The position numbers were made by a program, and so were the translations under genes. DNA of 7,940 bases, from positions 1-7,940 of the forward strand of contig SFJG01000090.1 of the NCBI GenBank assembly GCA_004555955.1. Reading direction: 5' to 3'. Below, piece after piece: positions 1-5,845 of this stretch. The notes below the pieces were generated by a model. It was given only the letters and a program-made list of their open reading frames with translations. It was not told where the DNA came from and searched no databases. Source of the stretch: Bacteroidales bacterium (GTDB taxonomy: Bacteria > Bacteroidota > Bacteroidia > Bacteroidales > Muribaculaceae). Each line of letters starts with the position of its first letter. The stretch's first letter is position 1.

Positions 1-1120
1 GAAGACCTTGGCTGCATGCAACCGGAGTGATGAGCTTAACTTGGATAGTTACGTGGTCACCCGGCATTACCATTTCTACACCTTCCGGAAGAGTGATTTC
101 ACCGGTTACGTCAAGCGTACGGATGTAGAATTGAGGACGATAGTGGTTGTGGAACGGAGTGTGACGACCACCTTCTTCTTTCTTCAAGATATAAACTTGA
201 GCCTTGAATTCGTCGTGCGGTTGAACTTGTCCCGGGTGGCAGATTACCATACCACGCTTGATTTCGTTCTTGTCGATACCACGAAGAAGAAGACCTACGT
301 TATCACCTGCTTCACCTTCGTCAAGAATCTTACGGAACATCTCAACACCTGTTACAACAGACTTGCGGTCTGCACCAAGGCCAAGGATTTGAACTTCGTC
401 ACCTACTTTAACACGACCAGCCTCGATACGACCAGTTGCTACAGTACCACGACCTGTGATCGAGAATACGTCTTCTACCGGCATCAAGAAAGGTTTATCT
501 ACGTCGCGCGGAGGAAGCGGAATCCAAGTGTCGACTGCTTCCATAAGCTCCATAATCTTCTCTTCCCATTTCGGTTCGCCGTTGAGGGCACCGAGAGCTG
601 AGCCACGGATGATAGGAGTGTTGTCGCCATCATAGTCGTAAGAGCTAAGAAGGTCGCGCATTTCCATTTCAACGAGTTCGAACATTTCTTCGTCGTCGAC
701 CATGTCACACTTGTTCAAGAATACAACAAGACGCGGAACGTTTACTTGACGAGCCAAAAGGATGTGCTCACGAGTTTGGGGCATCGGACCGTCAGTTGCT
801 GCTACTACGATGATTGCACCGTCCATTTGTGCGGCACCTGTTACCATGTTCTTCACATAGTCGGCGTGTCCCGGGCAGTCTACGTGTGCATAGTGACGAT
901 TTGCTGTTTCATATTCTACGTGAGAAGTGTTGATTGTGATACCACGCTCTTTTTCTTCCGGTGCGTTGTCGATTGAGTCGAATGAACGCAACTCAGAAAG
1001 ACCCTTTTCTGCCAACACCTTAGTGATAGCTGCAGTCAAAGTAGTTTTACCGTGGTCAACGTGACCAATTGTACCGATGTTAACATGCGGTTTGGTTCTC
1101 TCAAAATGCTCTTTTGCCAT
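1..1120 (-). CDS. tuf: Elongation factor Tu, 3' end cut by window edge
   Basis: EF-Tu is the GTPase that delivers aminoacyl-tRNA to the ribosomal A site in the cytoplasm. The protein starts MAKEHFERTKPHVNIGTIGH. All GTP-binding motifs are visible: GHVDHGKT at residues 19-26, the switch I end ERGITI at 58-63, DCPGH at 81-85 with catalytic His85, NKCD at 136-139, and GSAL near 173. Domains 2 and 3 follow. The reading frame is open for 373 codons and leaves the window after TPVACSQGL, about 20 residues short of the usual 394 or so. The ATG at 1118-1120 matches the family N-terminus exactly; the sequence before it is A-rich with no Shine-Dalgarno. It lies 59 bases after tRNA-Thr(GGU), with no promoter or terminator seen between, so it is probably co-transcribed with the tRNAs, as tufB is in E. 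coli. Identification is near certain. Confidence 0.98.
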   Translation of the reverse strand, partial: MAKEHFERTKPHVNIGTIGHVDHGKTTLTAAITKVLAEKGLSELRSFDSIDNAPEEKERGITINTSHVEYETANRHYAHVDCPGHADYVKNMVTGAAQMDGAIIVVAATDGPMPQTREHILLARQVNVPRLVVFLNKCDMVDDEEMFELVEMEMRDLLSSYDYDGDNTPIIRGSALGALNGEPKWEEKIMELMEAVDTWIPLPPRDVDKPFLMPVEDVFSITGRGTVATGRIEAGRVKVGDEVQILGLGADRKSVVTGVEMFRKILDEGEAGDNVGLLLRGIDKNEIKRGMVICHPGQVQPHDEFKAQVYILKKEEGGRHTPFHNHYRPQFYIRTLDVTGEITLPEGVEMVMPGDHVTIQVKLITPVACSQGL

Positions 1121-1179
1121 AACTTTATTTTTGTTTTGTGTTTAACTAAATCGATTTATATTTTTCCTATTTTTCTTTG

Positions 1180-1251
<72 letters not shown>

Positions 1252-1256
1252 ATTTG

Positions 1257-1339
1257 TGGGCGAAGATGGATTCGAACCACCGAAGGCATAAGCCAGCAGA
1301 TTTACAGTCTGCCCCATTTGGCCACTCTGGTATTCGCCC
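1257..1339 (-). tRNA. tRNA-Tyr (anticodon GUA)
   Basis: This is a class II tRNA of 83 bases. The acceptor stem GGGCGAA/TTCGCCC is perfect. The anticodon stem is GCAGA/TCTGC around loop CTGTAAA (anticodon GTA). The long variable arm (TGGCTTATGCCTTC) is the tyrosine hallmark. The T arm is GGTGG-TTCGAAT-CCATC with one G-U pair, and the discriminator is A. CCA is not encoded. It is separated by 7 bases from tRNA-Thr(UGU) upstream and by 5 bases from tRNA-Thr(GGU) downstream, so it is processed from one transcript. Confidence 0.97.
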
Positions 1340-1346
1340 TGCTTTG

Positions 1347-1420
1347 AGCCTCTTGTCGGATTCGAACCAACGACCCCGAGATTACAAATCACGTGCTCTG
1401 GCCAACTGAGCTAAAGAGGC
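1347..1420 (-). tRNA. tRNA-Thr (anticodon UGU)
   Basis: This is a 74-base cloverleaf. The acceptor stem GCCTCTT/AAGAGGC is perfect, the D arm is GCTC-AGTTGGCCA-GAGC, the anticodon loop is TTTGTAA (anticodon TGT, reading ACA), the T arm is GTTGG-TTCGAAT-CCGAC, and the discriminator is U. The anticodon stem CGTGA/TCTCG contains one U-U opposition at its middle pair (29:41). I believe related tRNAs share this, but I cannot check that here. It is the first gene of the tRNA-tuf transcription unit, about 40 bases downstream of a consensus promoter. Confidence 0.96.
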
Positions 1421-1463
1421 TTTTAGCTGCTCTCAAGTCTTTACACAAGACCCAAAGCGAGTG

Positions 1464-1494
1464 CAAAGTTACGCATTTATTTTTATCTCACAAA
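1464..1494 (-). promoter_or_regulatory. Bacteroidota-type promoter of the tRNA-tuf operon
   Basis: Read on the minus strand, TTTG (1494-1491) is followed by a 19-base spacer and TAACTTTG (1471-1464). This matches the Bacteroidetes primary sigma factor pattern TTTG-N19-TAnnTTTG with no mismatch in either box. Transcription would begin near 1458, about 40 bases before tRNA-Thr(UGU). It is the best promoter in the window, as expected for a tRNA and EF-Tu unit. Confidence 0.85.
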
Positions 1495-1619
1495 TATTTC
1501 ATATCATTTTTTTTCAAAAAATACTGTTTTAGGTTTTTTTTGCATTCTTTTCCCTCTTTTCCACATATTAAAACCCGCGCGCACCCGCCAACGGCAATGC
1601 TTATATATAATAATGTGTC

Positions 1620-1647
1620 AAAGCCGCCGAATTGCTCCGGCGGCTTT
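1620..1647 (-). terminator. Hairpin terminator after hpf
   Basis: A perfect 10-bp inverted repeat, AAAGCCGCCG (1620-1629) and CGGCGGCTTT (1638-1647), encloses an 8-base loop. It lies 47 bases beyond the hpf stop codon and is the only strong hairpin between hpf and the tRNA promoter. The T tract is short: three Ts inside the stem on the minus strand, then GACACATTATT. No gene approaches on the plus strand, so it most likely ends the rpsU-xerC-hpf transcript. The rest of 1421-1694 is AT-rich and holds only this hairpin and the tRNA promoter. Confidence 0.7.
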
Positions 1648-1694
1648 TGATAAAAACAACTTACAAGCCTAAAATAATACTTACAAATTGAACA

Positions 1695-1991
1695 CTATTT
1701 CTTTTTATCTTTGATTTTTACAAGCTGACGGTCGAGCGCGTCGATAGCCAAGTCTACTGCTTCCTCAAACGTGTCGGCAACTTTCGATGCAAACAAGTCA
1801 TCGGCATTGGGAACAAGCAGTTTGATGGCAGCTTCTTTATTCATCGCCGTTTCGGGCTTCACTACTTTGAGCGTCACGTCGAAAGTGGCAATCGATTCGT
1901 TACGACGCGCAAGCTTTTGCGCTTTCTTGTTGATAAACTCTTCCAACTTTTCAGTTGCGTCGAAATGGATGGCTTTAATTTTAACTTCCAT
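1695..1991 (-). CDS. hpf: Ribosome hibernation promoting factor, short form (HPF/RaiA family)
   Basis: This 98-residue protein is of the S30AE (HPF/YfiA) family, which binds the 30S decoding centre and silences ribosomes in slow growth. It begins MEVKIKAIHFDATEKLEEFI and shows the beta-alpha-beta-beta-beta-alpha order of the family: strand MEVKIKAIHF, helix from 12 to 30 with the KKAQKLARR basic stretch, a central sheet (FDVTLKVV, AAIKLLVP), and a final helix (FEEAVDLAIDALDRQLVKIKDKKK) with a lysine-rich tail. The length fits the short form; the C-terminal dimerisation domain of long HPF is absent. The start lies one base beyond the xerC stop, with GGAGG five bases before the ATG, which is unusual in this window. 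It is probably co-transcribed with rpsU and xerC. Confidence 0.93.
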   Translation of the reverse strand: MEVKIKAIHFDATEKLEEFINKKAQKLARRNESIATFDVTLKVVKPETAMNKEAAIKLLVPNADDLFASKVADTFEEAVDLAIDALDRQLVKIKDKKK

Positions 1992-1992
1992 A

Positions 1993-2883
1993 TTACCCTC
2001 CTTTTTTTAGTGCTCTTGGGTGAGCGTGTTTGTAGTTTTGTTTTAACTCTCTATAGGTGATATGAGTGTAGACTTGCGTAGCGGCAAGCGACTCATGTCC
2101 TAACAATTCTTTAACGGAATTAATGCCCGCACCGTGGTTAAGCATCGCCGAGGCAAACGAATGGCGCAACACGTGCGGCGAACGCTTCGACTCCGTCACC
2201 GACGAAAGCGCACCGGTCACCACGTTATAGACCAACGTCGGATAGACGGCGCGACCCTTCTCGGTCACGAAAAAGCGGTCGGTTTCGGGCGAAAGCCGCT
2301 TACGCAAAGTCCGATAAACCTCCACCAATGAGCCCAACCGCGGCCCGAAAGGCACAATGCGCTCCTTATTGCGCTTGCCTAACACCTTCAGCTCGCCCGC
2401 ACGACTGTCGACATTGACGTCCTCCAGCGTTATAAGCTCGGCGCGGCGAATACCCGTCTCGTAGAGCATCTCGACTATCAGCCGATTACGCACGGCAACG
2501 AAATCGCTATGGTCGTAATCCTCGTCAAGCACCTCGTCCATCGACTTCTCGCGCACAAACACCGGCAACGGATGCGGCACTTTTGCCATCGGAATATCGT
2601 CGACAGGATTCGCATCGACGACGCCCTCCTTCTGCAAGTAGCGAAAATACGCACGCAACGACTGCACCTTGCGACGGACCGTGCGCACCGCCATACCCGC
2701 CTTCGACAGGCTGAAAATCCATGCCCGAACGTCGCCAACAGCAACACGCTTCGGCTCAAGCGATTCAACGCCAAGAAATTGCGCAAACTGCGACAAATCC
2801 TTGGAATAAGACAAAACGGTATGAACCGAATAATTCAGCTCATACCGTAAGTATCTTATATATTTCTCGTCGTTCATATTCAT
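1993..2883 (-). CDS. xerC: Tyrosine recombinase XerC/XerD family
   Basis: This cytoplasmic site-specific recombinase, 296 residues long, would by family resolve chromosome dimers at a dif site. The N-terminal SAM-like core-binding domain (about 1-100) contains HTVLSYSKDLSQFAQFL and the helix KVQSLRAYFRYLQKEG. The catalytic domain (about 110-285) has every active-site residue: Arg146 in YETGIRRAEL, Lys170 in LGKRNKER, His237 and Arg240 in SPHVLRHSFA, His263 in LLGHESLA, and nucleophile Tyr272 in TQVYTHI. Length and domains are typical of Xer rather than of integrases of mobile elements, and the housekeeping neighbours (rpsU, hpf) agree. A second ATG two codons inside (2875-2877) is an equally possible start. 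XerC versus XerD cannot be decided from sequence alone; xerC is the name usual at this locus. Confidence 0.93.
   Translation of the reverse strand: MNMNDEKYIRYLRYELNYSVHTVLSYSKDLSQFAQFLGVESLEPKRVAVGDVRAWIFSLSKAGMAVRTVRRKVQSLRAYFRYLQKEGVVDANPVDDIPMAKVPHPLPVFVREKSMDEVLDEDYDHSDFVAVRNRLIVEMLYETGIRRAELITLEDVNVDSRAGELKVLGKRNKERIVPFGPRLGSLVEVYRTLRKRLSPETDRFFVTEKGRAVYPTLVYNVVTGALSSVTESKRSPHVLRHSFASAMLNHGAGINSVKELLGHESLAATQVYTHITYRELKQNYKHAHPRALKKGG
1996..2001 (-). promoter_or_regulatory. Strong Shine-Dalgarno of hpf inside the xerC 3' end
   Basis: On the minus strand the end of xerC reads AAA AAA GGA GGG TAA, followed by T and the hpf ATG. GGAGG therefore sits five bases before the start codon and can pair fully with CCUCC at the 16S rRNA 3' end. 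The tuf, rpsU, xerC, SGNH and MBOAT starts have no comparable site. The same bases encode Lys-Lys-Gly-Gly of XerC, so chance cannot be excluded, but spacing and position are ideal for translation restart or coupling. Confidence 0.7.
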
Positions 2884-2896
2884 GGATTTGATACCA

Positions 2897-2928
2897 CGAA
2901 TATATAAAACATTTTCGAGAAATCCAAA
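2897..2928 (-). promoter_or_regulatory. Possible weak promoter before xerC
   Basis: On the minus strand TTTG (2928-2925) is followed by a 20-base spacer and TATATTCG (2904-2897), one mismatch from TAnnTTTG. Transcription would begin only about 7 bases before the xerC ATG. The same 60-base gap holds an AT-rich inverted repeat, ACATTTT (2909-2915) and AAAATGT (2930-2936), followed on the transcript by TTTATAT, which could act as a weak attenuator between rpsU and xerC. Neither is secure, and the genes may simply be one operon. Confidence 0.3.
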
Positions 2929-2943
2929 TAAAATGTCGAAAAA

Positions 2944-3135
2944 TTAATCTTCTTGTGTGCGGAGGTGTTGTACGTAGACTGCCTTCATCATTTTTTTGCG
3001 GTTTGCTACCGACGGCTTTTCGAATGCCTGACGGCGACGAAGTTCTTTTACAATACCTGTTCTTTCGAATTTTCTTTTGAATTTCTTGAGGGCTTTTTCA
3101 ATATTTTCGCCTTCTTTTACTTGTACGATAATCAT
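2944..3135 (-). CDS. rpsU: 30S ribosomal protein bS21
   Basis: This 63-residue, very basic protein starts MIIVQVKEGENIEKALKKFK and continues with the family's arginine and lysine rich helix (KFERTGIVKELRRRQAFEKPS, about 22-42) and VANRKKMMKAVYVQHL. bS21 sits on the 30S platform near the 16S 3' end. In Bacteroidota it is known from structural work to help cover the anti-Shine-Dalgarno sequence. The start is fixed by the conserved MII(V) N-terminus. The bases before it are A-rich (AAAAATAAACA before ATG), with no Shine-Dalgarno, unlike the strong one reported for rpsU in Flavobacterium. It is the first gene of the probable rpsU-xerC-hpf operon and lies 60 bases upstream of xerC. Confidence 0.96.
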   Translation of the reverse strand: MIIVQVKEGENIEKALKKFKRKFERTGIVKELRRRQAFEKPSVANRKKMMKAVYVQHLRTQED

Positions 3136-3317
3136 TGTTTATTTTTGTATTTTTGTTATTTCTAAATATTAAAAACGACGCAAAGTTGCACATGCATAAT
3201 CGCCCGAGCGTGCGCCGTAGACGCTTCGGTCGATGCGGCGTAGCCGCACTGGGTCTGTATGTTGTTAAAAACTCTCTATGCGATAGGTAGTTAACCCCCT
3301 CTCTTTTTATGCGACTG
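3136..3317 (-). other. Probable structured 5' leader of rpsU
   Basis: This gene-free stretch would be the transcribed leader if the promoter at 3318-3349 is used. Its centre is GC-rich and able to fold. TGCGGC-GTA-GCCGCA at 3234-3248 is a perfect 6-bp hairpin. CCGAGCG (3204-3210) can pair with CGCTTCGG (3222-3229) with one bulge. The two hairpins carry related 14-mers, at 3211-3224 and 3234-3247, that differ at two positions. Both flanks are AT-rich. I do not recognise a known riboswitch or a named ribosomal-protein leader here. Confidence 0.4.
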
Positions 3318-3349
3318 CAAAGGTAGTGAAGTTTTTCTAATTATACAAA
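3318..3349 (-). promoter_or_regulatory. Bacteroidota-type promoter of rpsU
   Basis: On the minus strand TTTG (3349-3346), a 20-base spacer and TACCTTTG (3325-3318), followed by CAG, match the Bacteroidetes sigma factor consensus. Transcription would start near 3311, giving rpsU a leader of about 175 bases. A second, poorer -7 box, CAACTTTG at 3188-3181, would give a short leader but has no matching -33 box. Confidence 0.75.
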
Positions 3350-3528
3350 AGTTTTTCAATTTTTTATTTCTTATCCGATTTCATACAAATAAATCTTGGC
3401 GCAGTCGAGCGGAGAGTGGAGAGGATGAAATAGCGAACGCGACACGAGGCCGGAAGCGGAGAGGATGCTGCGACCATACTATGCGTGACGTCGCCAAGGT
3501 GCTCGACGCCGATTTGTCATCGATTATA
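3350..3528. other. Intergenic stretch with GC-rich, purine-rich island
   Basis: This is the space between the MBOAT stop codon and the rpsU promoter. Bases 3396-3475 are rich in G and A on the plus strand and stand out from the AT-rich surroundings. GGAGAGGATG occurs twice (3418-3427 and 3458-3467), and GCGGAGAG occurs at 3409 and 3456. A minus-strand frame of 37 codons (3364-3477) crosses it but has no ribosome binding site and no recognisable product. I see no clear terminator for the MBOAT gene here. A dispersed intergenic repeat is one possible explanation. Confidence 0.4.
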
Positions 3529-4992
3529 TTAGAATTGGAAATAGATAAACGGCTTGACTTCAGCGCTCATAAACTGCAGCGTCAGCTGCACTACAACGAT
3601 AAAAATCAACAGTTTCACAATCCACGGCGCGTCGACAAACCATCGCGAAGCGCGGTCGAGCCACCCTAACGGCAGCGCATGAAGGGCAATAATTATCACC
3701 ATCATAACGCACCACGTGAAACGCTCGGCTACGAAAGGTGTAAAATGCGACAGGTCGAAGTCGGTGAACGCTCGCGTGATAATTGTCGCCGCATCGCCGA
3801 ACGAATCAGCACGGAAAAACACCCACAGAAGCGAAACGAACGTCATCGTCACAAGCCAACTGAGCGTACGCACATACCACGCATCGGGCGAGCGGTCGAG
3901 CCACGGCTTGCACGCCTTGTGAACCATCAGCCCAACGCCATGCATTCCGCCCCAAAACACGAACTTCCACGCCGCACCGTGCCAAAGTCCGCCGATGAGC
4001 ATCGTGGCAAGATTATTTATATATGTACGCGCGCGCCCGCGACGATTGCCGCCCAGAGGAATGTAGATATAATCGCGCAGCCACGACGATAGCGAAATGT
4101 GCCAACGGCGCCAAAATTCGGTGATGTTTTTCGACTGATACGGTAGCCGGAAGTTGTCGGGCAAACGGAAACCGAGTATCAGAGCAATGCCGATTGCCAT
4201 GTCGCTATAACCCGAAAAGTCGCAGTAGATTTGCATCGTATAGCCCGCTATCGCCATCGCGGTTTCCAGCCCGCCGTAGCCGCCGGGATTAGAAAAAATC
4301 AAGTCGTTATATTGCGCAATATAGTCGGCAATGATGGCTTTTTTCATAATGCCTACAACGACGAGCCATAGCCCGGAATAGACCATGTCGCGCGTCGCCG
4401 GACGATTGTCGCGCATCTGCGGCAAGAAGTTGTCGGCACGCACAATCGGGCCCGCCACAAGTTGAGGGAAAAACGACAAATAGAACGCATATTCGAGCCA
4501 CGAATCGGTCGGCTCGATACGGCGCTTATACACGTCGACAACGTAACTGACCGACTGGAACGTGTAGAACGAAATGCCGACGGGCAGGATTATGTCGAGC
4601 GGTTGAAAATTACCGCCGACGATTGCCGCCCAATTCCAAAGAACGAAATTGGCATACTTGAAATAGCCGAGCACCGACAGCGAGATAACTATCGACAGGG
4701 CGGCAAGCAACTTGCGTTGCAGTCGGTTGGCAGACGAGGCGATGGCGCGCGACAGCAACCAATCGCAGAGCGACGTGCACACAAGCAGCAAGAAGAACCA
4801 GCCGCTCGATTTATAGTAGAAATAAAGGCTGAACGCGAGCACAAAAATCATCATTTGCAGCCGCCGACGCTTCAGCATCGCATAGATGGGCAAAAACGCC
4901 AAAAAGAGCCCCCAAAACAACCCGCACGAAAAGAGCATCGGGTTAGCAGGGTCGTAGCTCAGTTGCTGCAAAATATTGTCGACAATCTGCAT
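3529..4992 (-). CDS. MBOAT family O-acyltransferase (AlgI/DltB-like)
   Basis: This 487-residue polytopic membrane protein belongs to the membrane-bound O-acyltransferase family, which passes acyl groups (usually acetyl) across the cytoplasmic membrane to extracytoplasmic polymers. About ten or more hydrophobic segments are spread along it. The signature motifs are clear: LPVGISFYTFQSVSYVVDVY (136-155), FFPQLVAGPI (174-183), YCDFSGYSDMAIG (256-268), and FWRRWHISLSSWLRDYIYIP (293-312). The catalytic His338 lies in GGLWHGAAW, with a further His at 351. The length suits AlgI-type proteins (about 470-520). It begins 28 bases after the SGNH hydrolase stop, so the two are almost certainly co-transcribed and act together, like AlgI with AlgJ/AlgX or PatA with PatB. 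The acceptor (capsule, exopolysaccharide or peptidoglycan) cannot be read from the sequence. Confidence 0.93.
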   Translation of the reverse strand: MQIVDNILQQLSYDPANPMLFSCGLFWGLFLAFLPIYAMLKRRRLQMMIFVLAFSLYFYYKSSGWFFLLLVCTSLCDWLLSRAIASSANRLQRKLLAALSIVISLSVLGYFKYANFVLWNWAAIVGGNFQPLDIILPVGISFYTFQSVSYVVDVYKRRIEPTDSWLEYAFYLSFFPQLVAGPIVRADNFLPQMRDNRPATRDMVYSGLWLVVVGIMKKAIIADYIAQYNDLIFSNPGGYGGLETAMAIAGYTMQIYCDFSGYSDMAIGIALILGFRLPDNFRLPYQSKNITEFWRRWHISLSSWLRDYIYIPLGGNRRGRARTYINNLATMLIGGLWHGAAWKFVFWGGMHGVGLMVHKACKPWLDRSPDAWYVRTLSWLVTMTFVSLLWVFFRADSFGDAATIITRAFTDFDLSHFTPFVAERFTWCVMMVIIIALHALPLGWLDRASRWFVDAPWIVKLLIFIVVVQLTLQFMSAEVKPFIYFQF

Positions 4993-5020
4993 AATAAACG
5001 ACTGTTTTTCAGGCTAATAA

Positions 5021-5806
5021 TTATCTCTTTGGTTGCAATACTTCCACACGATTCGCCTTAGCGTTGCCGGGCATCGGCGTTTTCAAGCGAATTGGGTGTG
5101 CGCTATGGAGCACCACCCACCGCGCCACGCTGTCCATCCACAACGCCGACGACTTTCGCGTCGGGTGCGCGCCGTCTTTACTGCGGTCGAACTTCATGCC
5201 ATCGCTCAAGAAAAAGCAGCCCGGCTTGGCTTTCGACGCAATCAGCCGGTTGATGCCGGTATCTTTCTTCCAATTCGGCGGACCTATCCAAACGTAAGGA
5301 ATATTGCCGATTTGGCTAAGCATATTGTCGACATATCGAGCACGTTTTGTAATGATGTCACGCACAAACAGTTCGTTAGCTCCCAAGCAGACAAACACAT
5401 AGTCGGGATGGTATTTATTGACATAATGTTTCAGTTTGTCGCTGCTACCCCACACCTCCGTCGTCGAGCTATACCAAATCACGGTATAGAGTTTGTGTCC
5501 GTTCAGGCGAGCATAGGAGGCGAGGCGCGGCGAAAGTCCTTCGAGCATCGAATCGCCGACGAAGAGGATGGTTTTCGACGCCGTGTCGAGCGCCGCTCGC
5601 TGATGCTTCCGAGGCTTTTTCACGGTAGACGGCGCTGTCTTATGCGCAGTTGGCACCTGTGCCGATGCGGTCAACGCATCGACAAAGGTGGCTTTCTGCA
5701 ATTCTACGCCGAATATTTTAACAGGACTAATCAACGACACGCCGACAAACAAGGCAAGCGCCACGGCGAGCAGCATCCATAGTCCGAAATAAGGCTTATT
5801 GTTCAT
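5021..5806 (-). CDS. Membrane-anchored SGNH hydrolase-like protein (DUF459-like), O-acetylation partner
   Basis: This protein has 261 residues. A short cytoplasmic start (MNNKPYFG) is followed by one hydrophobic segment (about 9-27) with no obvious cleavage site, then a linker rich in Ala, Thr, Pro and Lys (about 45-78), so the domain is probably tethered on the periplasmic side. The SGNH domain follows: nucleophile Ser86 in LFVGDSMLEG, Asn144 in CLGANELF, and Asp211 and His214 in KDGAHPT. All of the triad is present. Paired with the MBOAT protein immediately downstream, it likely completes transfer of an acyl group to a surface glycan or removes it; the direction is an inference. It starts 39 bases after the alcohol dehydrogenase stop, without a promoter between. 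The ATG at 5804-5806 opens directly into the anchor. Confidence 0.85.
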   Translation of the reverse strand: MNNKPYFGLWMLLAVALALFVGVSLISPVKIFGVELQKATFVDALTASAQVPTAHKTAPSTVKKPRKHQRAALDTASKTILFVGDSMLEGLSPRLASYARLNGHKLYTVIWYSSTTEVWGSSDKLKHYVNKYHPDYVFVCLGANELFVRDIITKRARYVDNMLSQIGNIPYVWIGPPNWKKDTGINRLIASKAKPGCFFLSDGMKFDRSKDGAHPTRKSSALWMDSVARWVVLHSAHPIRLKTPMPGNAKANRVEVLQPKR

Positions 5807-5845
5807 TGATATTGGTAGGTTTAATCTAAGAGCAAAGGCTGCCGA

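Noticed and set aside
8..601. Plus-strand frame of 197 codons opposite tuf
   Set aside because: It is entirely antisense to the highly conserved EF-Tu coding sequence, with no family resemblance of its own.
1993..2883. xerC as the integrase of a mobile element
   Set aside because: The recombinase has Xer length and a housekeeping operon with rpsU and hpf. There are no attachment repeats at the neighbouring tRNAs and no cargo or phage genes.
3364..3477. Minus-strand frame of 37 codons (MVAASSPLPAS...)
   Set aside because: It has no ribosome binding site and no promoter, and low-complexity composition comes from the GC-rich island. It is kept only as a possibility under that finding.
4462..5061. 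Plus-strand frame of 199 codons opposite the MBOAT gene
   Set aside because: It is antisense to a clear membrane protein, and its charged, glutamine-rich sequence is a typical shadow.
5033..5782. Plus-strand frame of 249 codons opposite the SGNH gene
   Set aside because: It is a shadow of the minus-strand gene, whose anchor, GDSM, GANE and DGAH motifs are convincing.
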